DNA of 64,000 nt from Shewanella eurypsychrophilus (GCF_007004545.3 NZ_CP045503.2:4682102-4746101); one strand, 5' to 3'. Positions 24,867 to 33,960 are shown, numbered from the stretch's first letter. Made by a program: numbers and translations. The notes: generated by a model not told the origin, from the sequence alone.

Positions 24867-25091
24867 TTGCCTTCCTTACTTTGTGAACCAGTTCTCAAAT
24901 TTGAACATCAATTAAAATAGATAATATCTAAACTATACGCTCATTACGCAGTTAGTTTGTATCTAAATCTACTGGCTCCAATAGTAAAAAGCTAAGCACC
25001 TAGTCACTTTATGCCCATGATGTTAATCTTACTAACATCAGCATTCCCCTAGCACTTCCTTAATAGACAGCAGCAGAGACCAGTAGATACG

Positions 25092-25418
25092 ATGGCCAAA
25101 CCAATCTCAACAGAAACACAGAATGAAGCGATGAAAGTTGCCAAAGCCACTCAGAAGCCGGGACAAGCCAAGGAGCAAACTAAGCTCATTGCTCTGGGTA
25201 TCGAAAAAGGCATTGCCGAATACAAGAAGCAGCAAAAGAGCAAGGCACGAGATAGAGATAAGTCGCGTAAACAAGATATTAAGGCTAAAGCTCGCGCTGC
25301 AGAGTCTGAAGTGAATGAAGATGTTGACGTTGAATCAAACTCCAAAGGACATCTATTGCCTTGGGGATTACTGATTATCAGTTGGCTAGGATTTATCGGT
25401 TACATTGTAATCAAGTAA
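25092..25418 (+). CDS. DUF2956 family membrane protein
   Basis: 108 residues. The first half, MAKPISTETQNEAMKVAKAT then QKPGQAKEQTKLIALGIEKG and IAEYKKQQKSKARDRDKSRK, is the highly basic DUF2956 signature. The C-terminus has one membrane helix (LLPWGLLIISWLGFIGYIVI) ending in a Lys. Probably a single-pass inner-membrane protein with a cytosolic basic tail. Function unknown. It is convergent with the haem-type receptor gene across a CTAG palindrome. Confidence 0.88.
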   Translation: MAKPISTETQNEAMKVAKATQKPGQAKEQTKLIALGIEKGIAEYKKQQKSKARDRDKSRKQDIKAKARAAESEVNEDVDVESNSKGHLLPWGLLIISWLGFIGYIVIK

Positions 25419-25419
25419 A

Positions 25420-25455
25420 CATAAGATCCTAGGAGCTAGATTCTAGGATCTTATG
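25420..25455. terminator. CTAG palindrome, bidirectional terminator
   Basis: CATAAGATCCTAG and CTAGGATCTTATG are perfect 13-bp arms around GAGCTAGATT. Lies between the convergent DUF2956 and TonB receptor genes. Member of the CTAG family. Confidence 0.7.
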
Positions 25456-25467
25456 CCTTTTCAGCAT

Positions 25468-27636
25468 TTAGAACTTATATGAAAGGCTCGCCGCAAAGGT
25501 ACGACCCGCTTCAGTGAGCTGACTCATATCAAAATCTTCTGCATGACCTGATACATTGCTGTAACGGACATATTCAGTATCGAAGAGATTATTTACTGCA
25601 AGGTTTAGCCTGAAGTTATTGCTAATATCATAGTTAAGTAACCAATCTACTACCGCATAACCAGCAACTTCTGCATCACCTTCATTGACCTTAGTCATGC
25701 GATCCGCCCAGTTCATTACCAAATCTGATGACCATGTATCTGACTCATAGCTCACCCCGGCAGTCCCTGAAAGCGGGCTAATGCTGGTGATGTACTCTCC
25801 AGTGTTATCATTCTTACCATCTTGATAGGCTGCGTTAGCAAAGATTGATAGTTCATCGCCAATATAATAGGTCAAACCAAGCTCAGCCCCTTTAATGGTT
25901 ACCGAGTCGATATTGTTATATTGATAAGTCTCGTAACGCACACCGTCTATGGTTTCGGTATTGACCAATTCCGTGGTGAGGAAGTTGGTGTAGTCGTTAT
26001 AGAAAATAGCCGAAGTAAAGGCCATGTCGCCAACATGACCACGTAGACCTATCTCATAGCTGTTGCTCTCTTCTGGCGCTAAGTCTTCACTCGGTATAAT
26101 GGTGTAGGTATAATCTGAGCTCGGTGAGTTAGTGTGCTCAATATAGGCTAGATCATATGAGGGTACCTTAAAGCCCTGACCGAACTGAGCATAAGCCGTG
26201 AGGTAATTGCTGATGGAGTAAAGCGCACCTAAGTTAAACGAAGTGTGGTTCTCATCAAACTTCTTAAAAGCTTCACCGTCGGTTTTAAGTGCCCCATTGG
26301 GATCCATCTTGTACATATCGAAACGTACACCAGGCGTGACTGTTAAGCGGTCATCGAGGAACTTCATCTCATCATTAACAAACAGACCCGCTCTGAAAAC
26401 ATCGGTCTCTGGAAACTTATTGGTTGTCGCATCTTTAGTTGGCTCACCTTCCACTTCACGGTACTCAACGACAGTGCGTGAACTGGTTGAGCTTTCGATA
26501 TCTAAGCCATAGCCTAGAGTGTTCCAGCCATTAAGCTCTTTGGTAGCATTTGAAAGAAAGCCTGTCGTCTGCTGCTCAAAGTAACCTGTTTTCCACATAT
26601 CGCGCTTCTCTATCACACCAAACATGGGCGCATTGATATCGAGAAAAGCATACTCTTCATCATCTTGATTAGTAGAGTTGCTATAAACCGCCACACTTAA
26701 ATAATCGTAAAGTGCAGTATTGGCTTCAGAGCGATACTCCAATTTAAAAGAATCTGTACTCTTCTCTGATGTAGAGTTCTCCTCCTCAATTTTATAACCG
26801 TACTGCTCAAGTCCTCTAAAATAGGAAAGCAGACCATCAGCAGACTCGCCTTTACGGGTTTGACGCCACAGATCCGCACTAAAACCTAAGTAATCCGTAT
26901 CGTTTAGATTGTATTTGGCTTTGTATAAGAAGCTGGTAGATTCAACAGTAAAGGGGCTCTGGGATTCATTATATCGCTTCTCCTCTTCACCATCTCGATA
27001 GCTAGCGTTTAGCATCTGCTCAAAATCACCGGTTTTCAACGCCAAGGTACCTGAAACATTGGCCTGACTACTCAAGTCTGAATAACCCACCTTGATGTTA
27101 CCGCCAACCGTCTCACCATCCTCGAGATAATCACTGGCATCTTTAGTGGTAAATACCACGATACCGCCCAGCGCATCAGAGCCGTACAGTGATGAAGCCG
27201 CCCCTTTGGCGACCTCGACCTGCTTGAGAGTATCAGTCTCGATGAAGCCACGGCCGACAATATCGTTAAGCCCGTTGGCACCATAGCCTTCATTCATACG
27301 CATACCATCTTTGATCATCAGTATGCGATCGCTGCCCATGCCACGCACTATGATATTTTGCGCCCCACCAATACCACCGGTGATCTGCACACTTGGATCA
27401 TATTTAAATAACTGGCTCATATCGGTAGCGACTTGGCGCTCAATCTCTTCAGCCGTAACCACAGAGATGCTTCCTGCAACATCTTTTAACGGCTTTTCGG
27501 TGCGAGATCCACTGATCACAATCACTTCCATCTGCTGGGCAGCATCATTGATTGGCAGATCATCAGCCTTAGCTCCCGTCGAAAACAAAACAGTCGATAC
27601 GGCAACAGCAACCAGTGCAGGGACAGGCTTAAACAT
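25468..27636 (-). CDS. TonB-dependent receptor, haem/haemoglobin family (HmuR-like)
   Basis: 722 residues. Signal peptide VPALVAVAVSTVLFSTGAKA, then MEVIVISGSRTEKPLKDVAG with a TonB-box-like start, plug with NIIVRGMGSDRILMIKDGMR and VEVAKGAASSLYGSDALGGI, and a 22-strand-type barrel ending in SLSYKF. The plug sequence resembles the haemoglobin/transferrin/lactoferrin receptor group and cobalamin/haem receptors. It is transcribed divergently from the ExbB-DUF2149-CobN operon, with 180 bp between, which ties it to tetrapyrrole uptake. I did not see a strong Fur box; a 10/19 match exists near 27753. Confidence 0.9.
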   Translation of the reverse strand: MFKPVPALVAVAVSTVLFSTGAKADDLPINDAAQQMEVIVISGSRTEKPLKDVAGSISVVTAEEIERQVATDMSQLFKYDPSVQITGGIGGAQNIIVRGMGSDRILMIKDGMRMNEGYGANGLNDIVGRGFIETDTLKQVEVAKGAASSLYGSDALGGIVVFTTKDASDYLEDGETVGGNIKVGYSDLSSQANVSGTLALKTGDFEQMLNASYRDGEEEKRYNESQSPFTVESTSFLYKAKYNLNDTDYLGFSADLWRQTRKGESADGLLSYFRGLEQYGYKIEEENSTSEKSTDSFKLEYRSEANTALYDYLSVAVYSNSTNQDDEEYAFLDINAPMFGVIEKRDMWKTGYFEQQTTGFLSNATKELNGWNTLGYGLDIESSTSSRTVVEYREVEGEPTKDATTNKFPETDVFRAGLFVNDEMKFLDDRLTVTPGVRFDMYKMDPNGALKTDGEAFKKFDENHTSFNLGALYSISNYLTAYAQFGQGFKVPSYDLAYIEHTNSPSSDYTYTIIPSEDLAPEESNSYEIGLRGHVGDMAFTSAIFYNDYTNFLTTELVNTETIDGVRYETYQYNNIDSVTIKGAELGLTYYIGDELSIFANAAYQDGKNDNTGEYITSISPLSGTAGVSYESDTWSSDLVMNWADRMTKVNEGDAEVAGYAVVDWLLNYDISNNFRLNLAVNNLFDTEYVRYSNVSGHAEDFDMSQLTEAGRTFAASLSYKF

Positions 27637-27815
27637 AGCGTGTATTCCTTAGAATAATTAACAAAATATAGACAGGTAAATAGTTATGTGAACTCATCAT
27701 ACTTAAGTTTCAAATAAGATCAAATGAAAACACGAATAGATCTCATTTGCATTCTTGCCATTGCTATTCAAATAGTTTACATTTCACTTTCTTTACAAAC
27801 CTGAGACCTAATACC

Positions 27816-28346
27816 GTGAATATTCAACAGATCGAATCTTTAATGGCAAACGTATCCGCCATGCTTATGACCCCAGTTCTAATCATCATAGTTTTACTAT
27901 TTATCTATGCCATTTATGCACTGGGCCGATTCCTGTCTCTCTATTTAGTCAGAAAAAAGAATAACTCCGAATATCAGGCTCAGATAAAAAGTAAACAATC
28001 ACAATGGTTAGCCGGTTACCCGATACACAATTTCTTTGCCAGCAATCCTGATGCCTCTGAAGATGAGATGGAAGTGTTTGCCTTGAAGAAGCTAGAAAGC
28101 CTGCGCATTGTGACGCGTATCGCCCCCATGCTTGGACTCATCGCCACCATGATCCCAATGGGACCCGCGCTAAAAGCATTAGGCGATGGCAATATCCAAG
28201 GCATCAGTGAAAACCTTATCGTGGCTTTTGCAGCGGTGATTTGGGGACTCGTTATCTCAACTATCACCTTCTGGCCAGCATCAGTTAAGAAGCGCTGGTT
28301 CGCCCACGAATTGATCAACATCCGTAAAATCAAGGGAGAGGCTTAA
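27816..28346 (+). CDS. MotA/TolQ/ExbB-family proton channel protein
   Basis: The start is placed at a GTG (27816); the ATG at 27843 is an alternative. About 176 residues with a first helix LIIIVLLFIYAIYALG, a cytosolic loop with LESLRIVTRIAPMLGLI, and two C-terminal helices (IATMIPMGPALKAL and IVAFAAVIWGLVISTITFW). The LRIVTRIAPMLGLIATMIPMG stretch is the ExbB/TolQ core. It would form the proton-conducting pentamer that energises TonB, with the downstream DUF2149 protein as the ExbD-like partner. Stop and next start overlap as TAATG, showing translational coupling. Confidence 0.88.
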   Translation: MNIQQIESLMANVSAMLMTPVLIIIVLLFIYAIYALGRFLSLYLVRKKNNSEYQAQIKSKQSQWLAGYPIHNFFASNPDASEDEMEVFALKKLESLRIVTRIAPMLGLIATMIPMGPALKALGDGNIQGISENLIVAFAAVIWGLVISTITFWPASVKKRWFAHELINIRKIKGEA

Positions 28347-28735
28347 TGCGATTTCTCGATGAAGATGAGGAACTCAACCCTATTGTCAGCGCCGTTAACT
28401 TGATTGATGTCTTTCTGGTGATCATCGCGGCGCTACTGATTTCAATCGCTCAAAACCCGATGAATATCTACTCTGCCGATGATGTCACCGTGGTGAAAAA
28501 TGCCGGTAAGCCCAACATGGAAGTGATCGTCAAAGAGGGGAAAGAGATAAAAAAATACAAATCGACCGGGTCAATTGGCTCGGGTGAAGGTATGCGTGCT
28601 GGTGTTGCTTACAAGATGGCTGATGGTAGCTTTGTTTATGTTCCTGAAGCAGGCGAGCAGCAATCAAACTCAAGTAAAAATGTCTCACAAGCCTCTAGCC
28701 AAACGCCTGTTCAAGCTACTAAGGAAAAATTGTAA
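28346..28735 (+). CDS. DUF2149 protein, ExbD-like partner
   Basis: 129 residues. A short acidic N-terminus RFLDEDEELNPIVSAVNLID leads into one membrane helix VFLVIIAALLISIAQNP, then a small periplasmic domain with VKNAGKPNMEVIVKEGKEIK, GSGEGMRAGVAYKMADGSFVYVPE and a low-complexity tail. The layout equals ExbD: cytosolic head, single helix, periplasmic domain. Note the Asp in NLIDV near the membrane, as in ExbD's proton-carrying Asp. Coupled at both ends by TAATG overlaps to the ExbB-like and CobN-like genes. DUF2149 is known to travel with such genes. Confidence 0.85.
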   Translation: MRFLDEDEELNPIVSAVNLIDVFLVIIAALLISIAQNPMNIYSADDVTVVKNAGKPNMEVIVKEGKEIKKYKSTGSIGSGEGMRAGVAYKMADGSFVYVPEAGEQQSNSSKNVSQASSQTPVQATKEKL

Positions 28736-31700
28736 TGCGAATAATTCTGCTCTGTATGTTACTGGTGCTATCCCCAACAGCATTGAGTAAAGAGCCGCCA
28801 GAAGTCCTGCTGATGATGTCGGGTCATGCATCAAAATCTAAAGGTGCACTGCTCGAAGACCTAGCAAAATCTCAACCTTTTACACTCGAAGTATTCAGTA
28901 CAAAAGGTAAGAGTGACGAGGAGGTACTTGCCGTTTGGTCTAAAGCCGATCTCATCTTACTCGATGGCATCAACCCTGCGCTGTCTAAGTATATGTTCAA
29001 GCAATTTGAGCCCAACTTAGTTATGGCCCCAAATGTTGCAGTGCTCTCTCTGGGCGATCTTAACAATGGTAAAATGAACCAAGGCATTAGCGATTCAGAT
29101 AAAGAGCAGCTAGGGAAATACTTCAACAATGCGGGGCGTAAAAACTATCAAAATATGATGATTTACCTCTCTAACAAGGTATTTAAACTTTCAGAAAATC
29201 AAGCCGCTGCACCTGTCATCGTGCCAAATGTCGGCCTTTACCATCCTAACTTCCCCGACCTTGTCACCAATGACGAGACCGCTTTCTATCAATGGCTTTC
29301 ACCTAACCATCAAGAAAAACAGCCTGTTATTGCCGTAGCTATGCACAGATCGGTTATCGACTATGAGCAGCAACAGATTGTTGATCAGATAATTAACGAC
29401 CTTGAAGCAAAAGGCGCACGCGCTTTCGGCGTATTCTTCGAAGGTAATGATGAGTCTCTGACCTATCCAGAACTGCTGATGGACAGCAATGACATCGCCC
29501 GTATCGATCTGATGATCAACTATCGCTCGCTGCACTATGTAGAAAAAAGACGTAGCGAATTTACTGAAATTGGCGTCCCCGTGATCCATGCACTTAACTA
29601 CAGTGATGGTGATGCAGCAGAATTTGAAGCTGATCATACTGGTGTTTCAGCAGCGCTGACTCCCTTCTTCCTTGTTATGCCTGAAGATACAGGTAGCACA
29701 GATCCCATCGTTATCGCCGCGAGCGATAAAGGGGTAAAAAAAGCCATGCCTGCGCAGATGAATGCCCTGGTTGAGCGAGCCTATAACCATGCAAGTCTAA
29801 GCAAGATTGCTAACGCAGATAAGAAGGTTGCCACCTTTATCTGGAACTACCCTCCGGGTGAGAAAAATATCGGCGCCGCCTTTCTAGATGTGCCCTCCTC
29901 TATCGAGCAGATCGCCAAGGCAATGAAGGCTCAAGGCTACAAGATTGAGCTTAAAGAGGCACAAGAGATCATCGACAGTGCCGGTAAATTGCTGCGCCCT
30001 TACTACCGCAACGAAGATACCTCAGGTTTAATTGAGCAAGACCTTGCCGATTACCTACCACTGGATACCTACCTTGAGTGGTTTAATCAGCTACCAGCAT
30101 CGGTCAAAGATCCGATTATCGCCCGCTGGGGGAAACCTGAAGAGAGCAAGCTTCTGGCCGATAATGACGGTAAACCCGCATTTGTCATTCCTCGTATGAA
30201 CCTTGGTAACATGATTGTATTGCCACAAGGGATGCGCGGCGAGACCATTGATGAGCATGCAGCACTTTATCACAGCACCAAGACACCAATTAACCACAGC
30301 TACTTAGCACTGTATCTCTACACCCGTGAAGTGTTTGGTGCCGATGCCTATATTCATCTTGGTACCCATGGCTCACAAGAGTGGTTAACGGGTAAAGAAC
30401 GTGGCCTATCCGTCTATGATGCCCCAAGCTTAGCAGTTGGCAATATCCCAGTATTCTATCCCTACATTATCGATAACGTCGGTGAGGCGATGCAAGCTAA
30501 GCGCCGCGGCCGCGCGACGATGATCAGCCACCTGACCCCAGGTTTTGCAAAAGCGGGACTCTATACTGAGGTCGCTAAGCTTAATGACCTAATTTCAAAC
30601 TTTATGACGCTAGAGGAGGGGCGAACTAAAGAGAACACCCGCGAAAATATCATTAAGGCGGCAAGCACACTCAATATCCTTAAAGATCTATCGATCACAC
30701 CCGAAGATTTAGCGGCTGACTTCGATACCTATGTGGTCAAGATACAAGATCAACTCAACCAACTGGCACAACTAAGCCAGCCGCTTGGGGTGCATATCTT
30801 CGGTCTACTACCAGAGCAGACACACCTTTACAGCACTATGCTGCAGATGCTGGGTGAAGAATATGTCACTCTAGCCTCAGATTATGAGCTAGAGCATGGC
30901 TTAGCCATTGCCGTCGATAATCGCAAAGATGAGCGCGAGGTGGTCAAGCTTGAGGCACTAGAAGGTTTTGCGCTACTTAAAGCCTTTATCGAAAAGCAGC
31001 CACTTAAGGATATTCCTGAAGCGTTAACACCTAAGCTTGAGGAAGCGCAGAAATTTTGGGATAACTTCCAAGATATTGCCGAGATAGACAACCTGCTTGC
31101 AGCACTATCGGGTAGCTATATTCCGGTGAGTTATGGTGGCGATCCAATCCGTAACCCAGATGCGGTTCCCACTGGTCGCAACCTTATTGGCTTTAACCCA
31201 GCAAAAGTACCGTCTAAAGAAGCCTATGATGCGGGTGTCACCTTGATGGATCAAACCATCAATGATTACGTGGCTAAACATGGTACCTATCCAAAGAAGC
31301 TGGCCTTCTCACTGTGGTCACTAGAAACCATGCGTCATCACGGTGCCCTTGAAGCGCAGATCCTCCATGCCATGGGTCTAAAGCCTAAATGGGATGAGCG
31401 CGGTGATGTCGTCGATACGGAGATTATCCCAGTCTCAGAGCTTAAGCGCCCACGTATCGATGTGGTGATCTCAGCAACCGGGCTCTATCGTGACGCCTTC
31501 CCTAATGTGATGCTGTTCCTTGCCGAGGCAATCGATAAGGTGGCTAAGATGAAGGAGGAAAACAACTTCGTCTACCGTCATGCCAATGCCCTCAAGAAAA
31601 CGCTAATCGAGGAAGGTAAATCAGAGGAAGATGCAGACTATCTATCTTCTATCCGTATTTTCTCTAATGAGACGGGTAACTATGGTACAGGTCTTGCAGG

Positions 31701-32670
31701 CAGCAGTTTAGCGTCTGATACCTGGGAAGATGACAGCAAACTCGCCAACCTCTACCTTGATCGCATGGGCTATGCCTTTGGTAAAGATGAGAGTCGCTGG
31801 AGTGAAAATGTCGGCGATACAGGACTTTATTCAAAAGTACTATCGGGTACCGATGGGGTGATCTTCTCTCGCTCGACCAACCTCTACGCCCTGATGACCA
31901 ATGATGATCCCTTCCAATACTTTGGCGGTATCGGCCTTGCTGTTCGTCACTTAGACGGTAAGACGCCTGAGATGTACGTTTCTAACCTTAGACGTAAAGA
32001 TCAGCTTAAGAGTCAGACCATGGGTGAGTTTATCAACCAAGAGATGCGTAGCCGCTACTTCCACCCTCGCTGGATCAAGGCGATGCAGGATTCAGGCTAT
32101 GCTGGCGCCACTGTGATGTTAGATAGAATGAACAACATGTGGGGCTGGGAAGTCATGACGCCCGAAGCGATTCGTGACGATCATTGGAAAGAGTTCTTCG
32201 ATGTCTATGTCGATGATAAGTACGATATGCAGATGCGAGAGTTCTTCGAAAATGCTAACCCTGAAGCCCTAGCGCAGATCATCGAGCGTATGCTTGAAGC
32301 TGTACGTAAAGGTTACTGGGAAGCGGATGCTGAAACCATCAAGAAGATGGTTGAGACCTACACAGAAATTGCTAACCAGCACGATGTTGTCACCAGCAAT
32401 AAAGCCTTCACCGATTATGCCAATGATAAAGCAGTTGGTTTTGGTTTAGCCTTGATTGCCAGCACTCAGCCACAAGCGGCACCTGAAACCAGCGCTGTAC
32501 CACCTAAAGGGGCTACTCAGCAGGTTTCAGGGCAGAAGCTTGAGCAGGTCAACGAAGAGATTCAAGAGATAGAGCAAGATTACCGCCTCTGGTATCTAAT
32601 CCTATTTATCTTCTTCACCGGCTTTATCCGCACCGGCTATGAGCAGGTGTCAAGACGCAAGGCTGCCTAG
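28735..32670 (+). CDS. CobN-like chelatase with signal peptide and membrane anchor (HmuS-like)
   Basis: 1311 residues covering the whole CobN/BchH large-subunit fold. The key motif HLGTHGSQEWLTGK starts at about residue 541, and ETGNYGTG, WSENVGDTG and HPRWIKAMQDSGYAGA lie later. Unlike cytosolic cobalt or magnesium chelatases it has an N-terminal signal peptide (MRIILLCMLLVLSPTALSK) and a C-terminal helix LWYLILFIFFTGFIRTGY followed by RRKAA, so the body should sit in the periplasm. No ATPase partner (CobS/CobT, BchI/BchD) is near. Homologues called HmuS in Bacteroidota haem operons are reported to remove iron from haem. I infer an ATP-free metallotetrapyrrole dechelatase fed by the divergent receptor. 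The stop codon lies inside the CTAG repeat array. Confidence 0.85.
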   Translation: MRIILLCMLLVLSPTALSKEPPEVLLMMSGHASKSKGALLEDLAKSQPFTLEVFSTKGKSDEEVLAVWSKADLILLDGINPALSKYMFKQFEPNLVMAPNVAVLSLGDLNNGKMNQGISDSDKEQLGKYFNNAGRKNYQNMMIYLSNKVFKLSENQAAAPVIVPNVGLYHPNFPDLVTNDETAFYQWLSPNHQEKQPVIAVAMHRSVIDYEQQQIVDQIINDLEAKGARAFGVFFEGNDESLTYPELLMDSNDIARIDLMINYRSLHYVEKRRSEFTEIGVPVIHALNYSDGDAAEFEADHTGVSAALTPFFLVMPEDTGSTDPIVIAASDKGVKKAMPAQMNALVERAYNHASLSKIANADKKVATFIWNYPPGEKNIGAAFLDVPSSIEQIAKAMKAQGYKIELKEAQEIIDSAGKLLRPYYRNEDTSGLIEQDLADYLPLDTYLEWFNQLPASVKDPIIARWGKPEESKLLADNDGKPAFVIPRMNLGNMIVLPQGMRGETIDEHAALYHSTKTPINHSYLALYLYTREVFGADAYIHLGTHGSQEWLTGKERGLSVYDAPSLAVGNIPVFYPYIIDNVGEAMQAKRRGRATMISHLTPGFAKAGLYTEVAKLNDLISNFMTLEEGRTKENTRENIIKAASTLNILKDLSITPEDLAADFDTYVVKIQDQLNQLAQLSQPLGVHIFGLLPEQTHLYSTMLQMLGEEYVTLASDYELEHGLAIAVDNRKDEREVVKLEALEGFALLKAFIEKQPLKDIPEALTPKLEEAQKFWDNFQDIAEIDNLLAALSGSYIPVSYGGDPIRNPDAVPTGRNLIGFNPAKVPSKEAYDAGVTLMDQTINDYVAKHGTYPKKLAFSLWSLETMRHHGALEAQILHAMGLKPKWDERGDVVDTEIIPVSELKRPRIDVVISATGLYRDAFPNVMLFLAEAIDKVAKMKEENNFVYRHANALKKTLIEEGKSEEDADYLSSIRIFSNETGNYGTGLAGSSLASDTWEDDSKLANLYLDRMGYAFGKDESRWSENVGDTGLYSKVLSGTDGVIFSRSTNLYALMTNDDPFQYFGGIGLAVRHLDGKTPEMYVSNLRRKDQLKSQTMGEFINQEMRSRYFHPRWIKAMQDSGYAGATVMLDRMNNMWGWEVMTPEAIRDDHWKEFFDVYVDDKYDMQMREFFENANPEALAQIIERMLEAVRKGYWEADAETIKKMVETYTEIANQHDVVTSNKAFTDYANDKAVGFGLALIASTQPQAAPETSAVPPKGATQQVSGQKLEQVNEEIQEIEQDYRLWYLILFIFFTGFIRTGYEQVSRRKAA

Positions 32671-32755
32671 CTCCTAGCTCCTAGCTGCCTAGCTCCTAGC
32701 TCCTAGCTCCTAGCTCCTAGCTCCTAGCTCCTAGCTCCTAGCTCCTAGCTCCTAG
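32671..32755. repeat. Tandem CTCCTAG heptamer array, 12 units
   Basis: Eleven perfect CTCCTAG units and one CTGCCTAG form an uninterrupted array starting directly at the chelatase stop codon (GCCTAG). The largest expansion of the CTAG family in the window; 7-bp periodicity indicates slippage growth. Confidence 0.92.
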
Positions 32756-32771
32756 CTCAGCATGATCATCT

Positions 32772-32799
32772 AGCCACTCTTAAATAGAGTGGCTTTTTT
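32772..32799 (+). terminator. Intrinsic terminator of the chelatase operon
   Basis: AGCCACTCT-TAAAT-AGAGTGGCT followed by T-run. The stretch 32800-33177 has no likely gene; it holds nested hairpins (GCTCACTT/AAGTGAGC at 32987-33040 with GGAAGC/GCTTCC inside) in the cold-shock leader. Confidence 0.8.
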
Positions 32800-33177
32800 A
32801 TTAACCACTTTCGAGTCAGCACTCTTGTTCTGCCTTATATCATGACTAAAAACAAGCTTCTGCAGTGCCACTCAGTGGGAAAAAAGGAGGGAAGGAATAA
32901 ATAGACCAAACGTCTTAGAAAACGTAATATACTCATCCTAGTTTGAGGAGACATCCTAAGGCTCGTAAAGCTTCGCTTTTTAAAAGGCTCACTTGACTTC
33001 AAGTAAAGGAAGCAATGCTTCCCTAACACTGTAAGTGAGCTTCGAAGCAATCCGTTAAACGAGACCTTCTTTTCTTGAACTTTTATAGTTATAATTTCAA
33101 TTAAATTCAAGATCTGTTTTTGTCATGGTGATAGCGAAAACAGATTATATTCTTCACCATACGATAAAGAGCACATT

Positions 33178-33384
33178 ATGAGTAAAGGTACTGTTAAGTG
33201 GTTTAATGCAGATAAAGGCTTCGGATTTATTACACCTGAAGACGGTAGTAAAGATCTGTTTGTTCATCATTCTGAAATTCAAGCGGGTGGTCAATACGCT
33301 ACATTGAATGACGGTCAGGCTGTTGAGTTCGAAGTAGGTCAGGGTCAAAAAGGTCCTTGCGCCAATAACGTTCGCCCTCTATAA
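33178..33384 (+). CDS. Cold shock protein, CspA family
   Basis: 68 residues. Contains RNP1 KGFGFITP and RNP2 DLFVHHSEIQ, the single-stranded RNA/DNA-binding surface of the cold-shock OB fold, after the usual start SKGTVKWFNADKG. Acts as an RNA chaperone in the cytosol. The long, hairpin-rich upstream region is typical of csp genes with leader-based thermal control, though no specific cold box was identified. Confidence 0.95.
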   Translation: MSKGTVKWFNADKGFGFITPEDGSKDLFVHHSEIQAGGQYATLNDGQAVEFEVGQGQKGPCANNVRPL

Positions 33385-33511
33385 GGCAAACAATACCAGA
33401 CCTGCTAATCGCTCAGCAAAATTACGCTGGTCTGGACTTGCTGCACAAGCAGGCGTTATCTCATATCCGCTTAGCTAACCAGTAAACAGCGTAGTTAAAA
33501 CGCTGAAAACG

Positions 33512-33545
33512 AGTTCCTAGGGTCTAGATCCTAGGAACTTTTTTA
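33512..33545. terminator. CTAG palindrome with T-run after the cold shock gene
   Basis: AGTTCCTAG and CTAGGAACT arms around GGTCTAGATC, followed by TTTTTT. A functioning-looking intrinsic terminator built from a CTAG family member. Confidence 0.7.
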
Positions 33546-33551
33546 TTAAGC

Positions 33552-33704
33552 CTAGCCAGCCTTTTGTACACTTTGTACACTTTGTACACTTTGTACACTT
33601 TGCATTAGCATACCTTTAAGCTCAGCTATCTGTGCCTTAAGCTCCGCCACATCGGCTGCACTCGCAGATTCATCATGTTCTATCGGCACACACAGAGACG
33701 TCAT
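33552..33704 (-). pseudogene. Duplicated C-terminal coiled-coil piece of the Nav-like channel gene (50-codon frame)
   Basis: ATG at 33704, stop at 33552. Its middle, SAADVAELKAQIAELKGML, equals the C-terminal coiled coil of the channel at 41289-42179; about 52 bp (33604-33655) are identical to 41333-41384. The end is different: four 9-bp units TTTGTACAC (33563-33598) encode QSV repeated before KAG. The upstream residues MTSLCVPIEHDE are unrelated to the channel. It is either a decayed duplicate or a free coiled-coil peptide. AAGGG lies close to the ATG. Confidence 0.6.
33563..33598. repeat. Four tandem 9-bp units (TTTGTACAC)
   Basis: Perfect tandem array in the channel-derived fragment. In the intact channel gene the same position has a single diverged unit, so the array arose after duplication. 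Confidence 0.9.
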
Positions 33705-33960
33705 CCCTTAGAAGCCATTAAAAACCTTACCTTTATTTGTCGCTATCGACTTCGGCGAAGGCCTTGCGTGAGTGACCTAATGTCATCATGATGAGATATC
33801 AAAGCACGACGTACATTTAAGCTGAAATAGTTGAAACTTATCACTCAATTAGTGATATTCATCACTGTTTTTTATTCAAAAAGGCATACTATGCGATCTT
33901 CTCAGAAGGAATGTTCTTTCCTTCGCACTGCTTACCACAATTTATTTCAGGATACACACA

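Noticed and set aside
27747..27770. Fur box in the receptor/ExbB divergent promoter
   Set aside because: Best hand alignment gives only about 10 of 19 matches; too weak to list as a site.
28735..32670. Standard cobaltochelatase of aerobic cobalamin synthesis
   Set aside because: No CobS/CobT or other cobalamin genes are near and the protein has export and anchor signals that cytosolic CobN lacks.
32671..32755. Heptamer array as a CRISPR
   Set aside because: Units are 7 bp with no spacers; simple tandem repeat.
32835..33110. Leftward 91-codon frame before the cold shock gene
   Set aside because: Composition is unlike a real protein and it lies over nested hairpins in the cold-shock leader; treated as non-coding.
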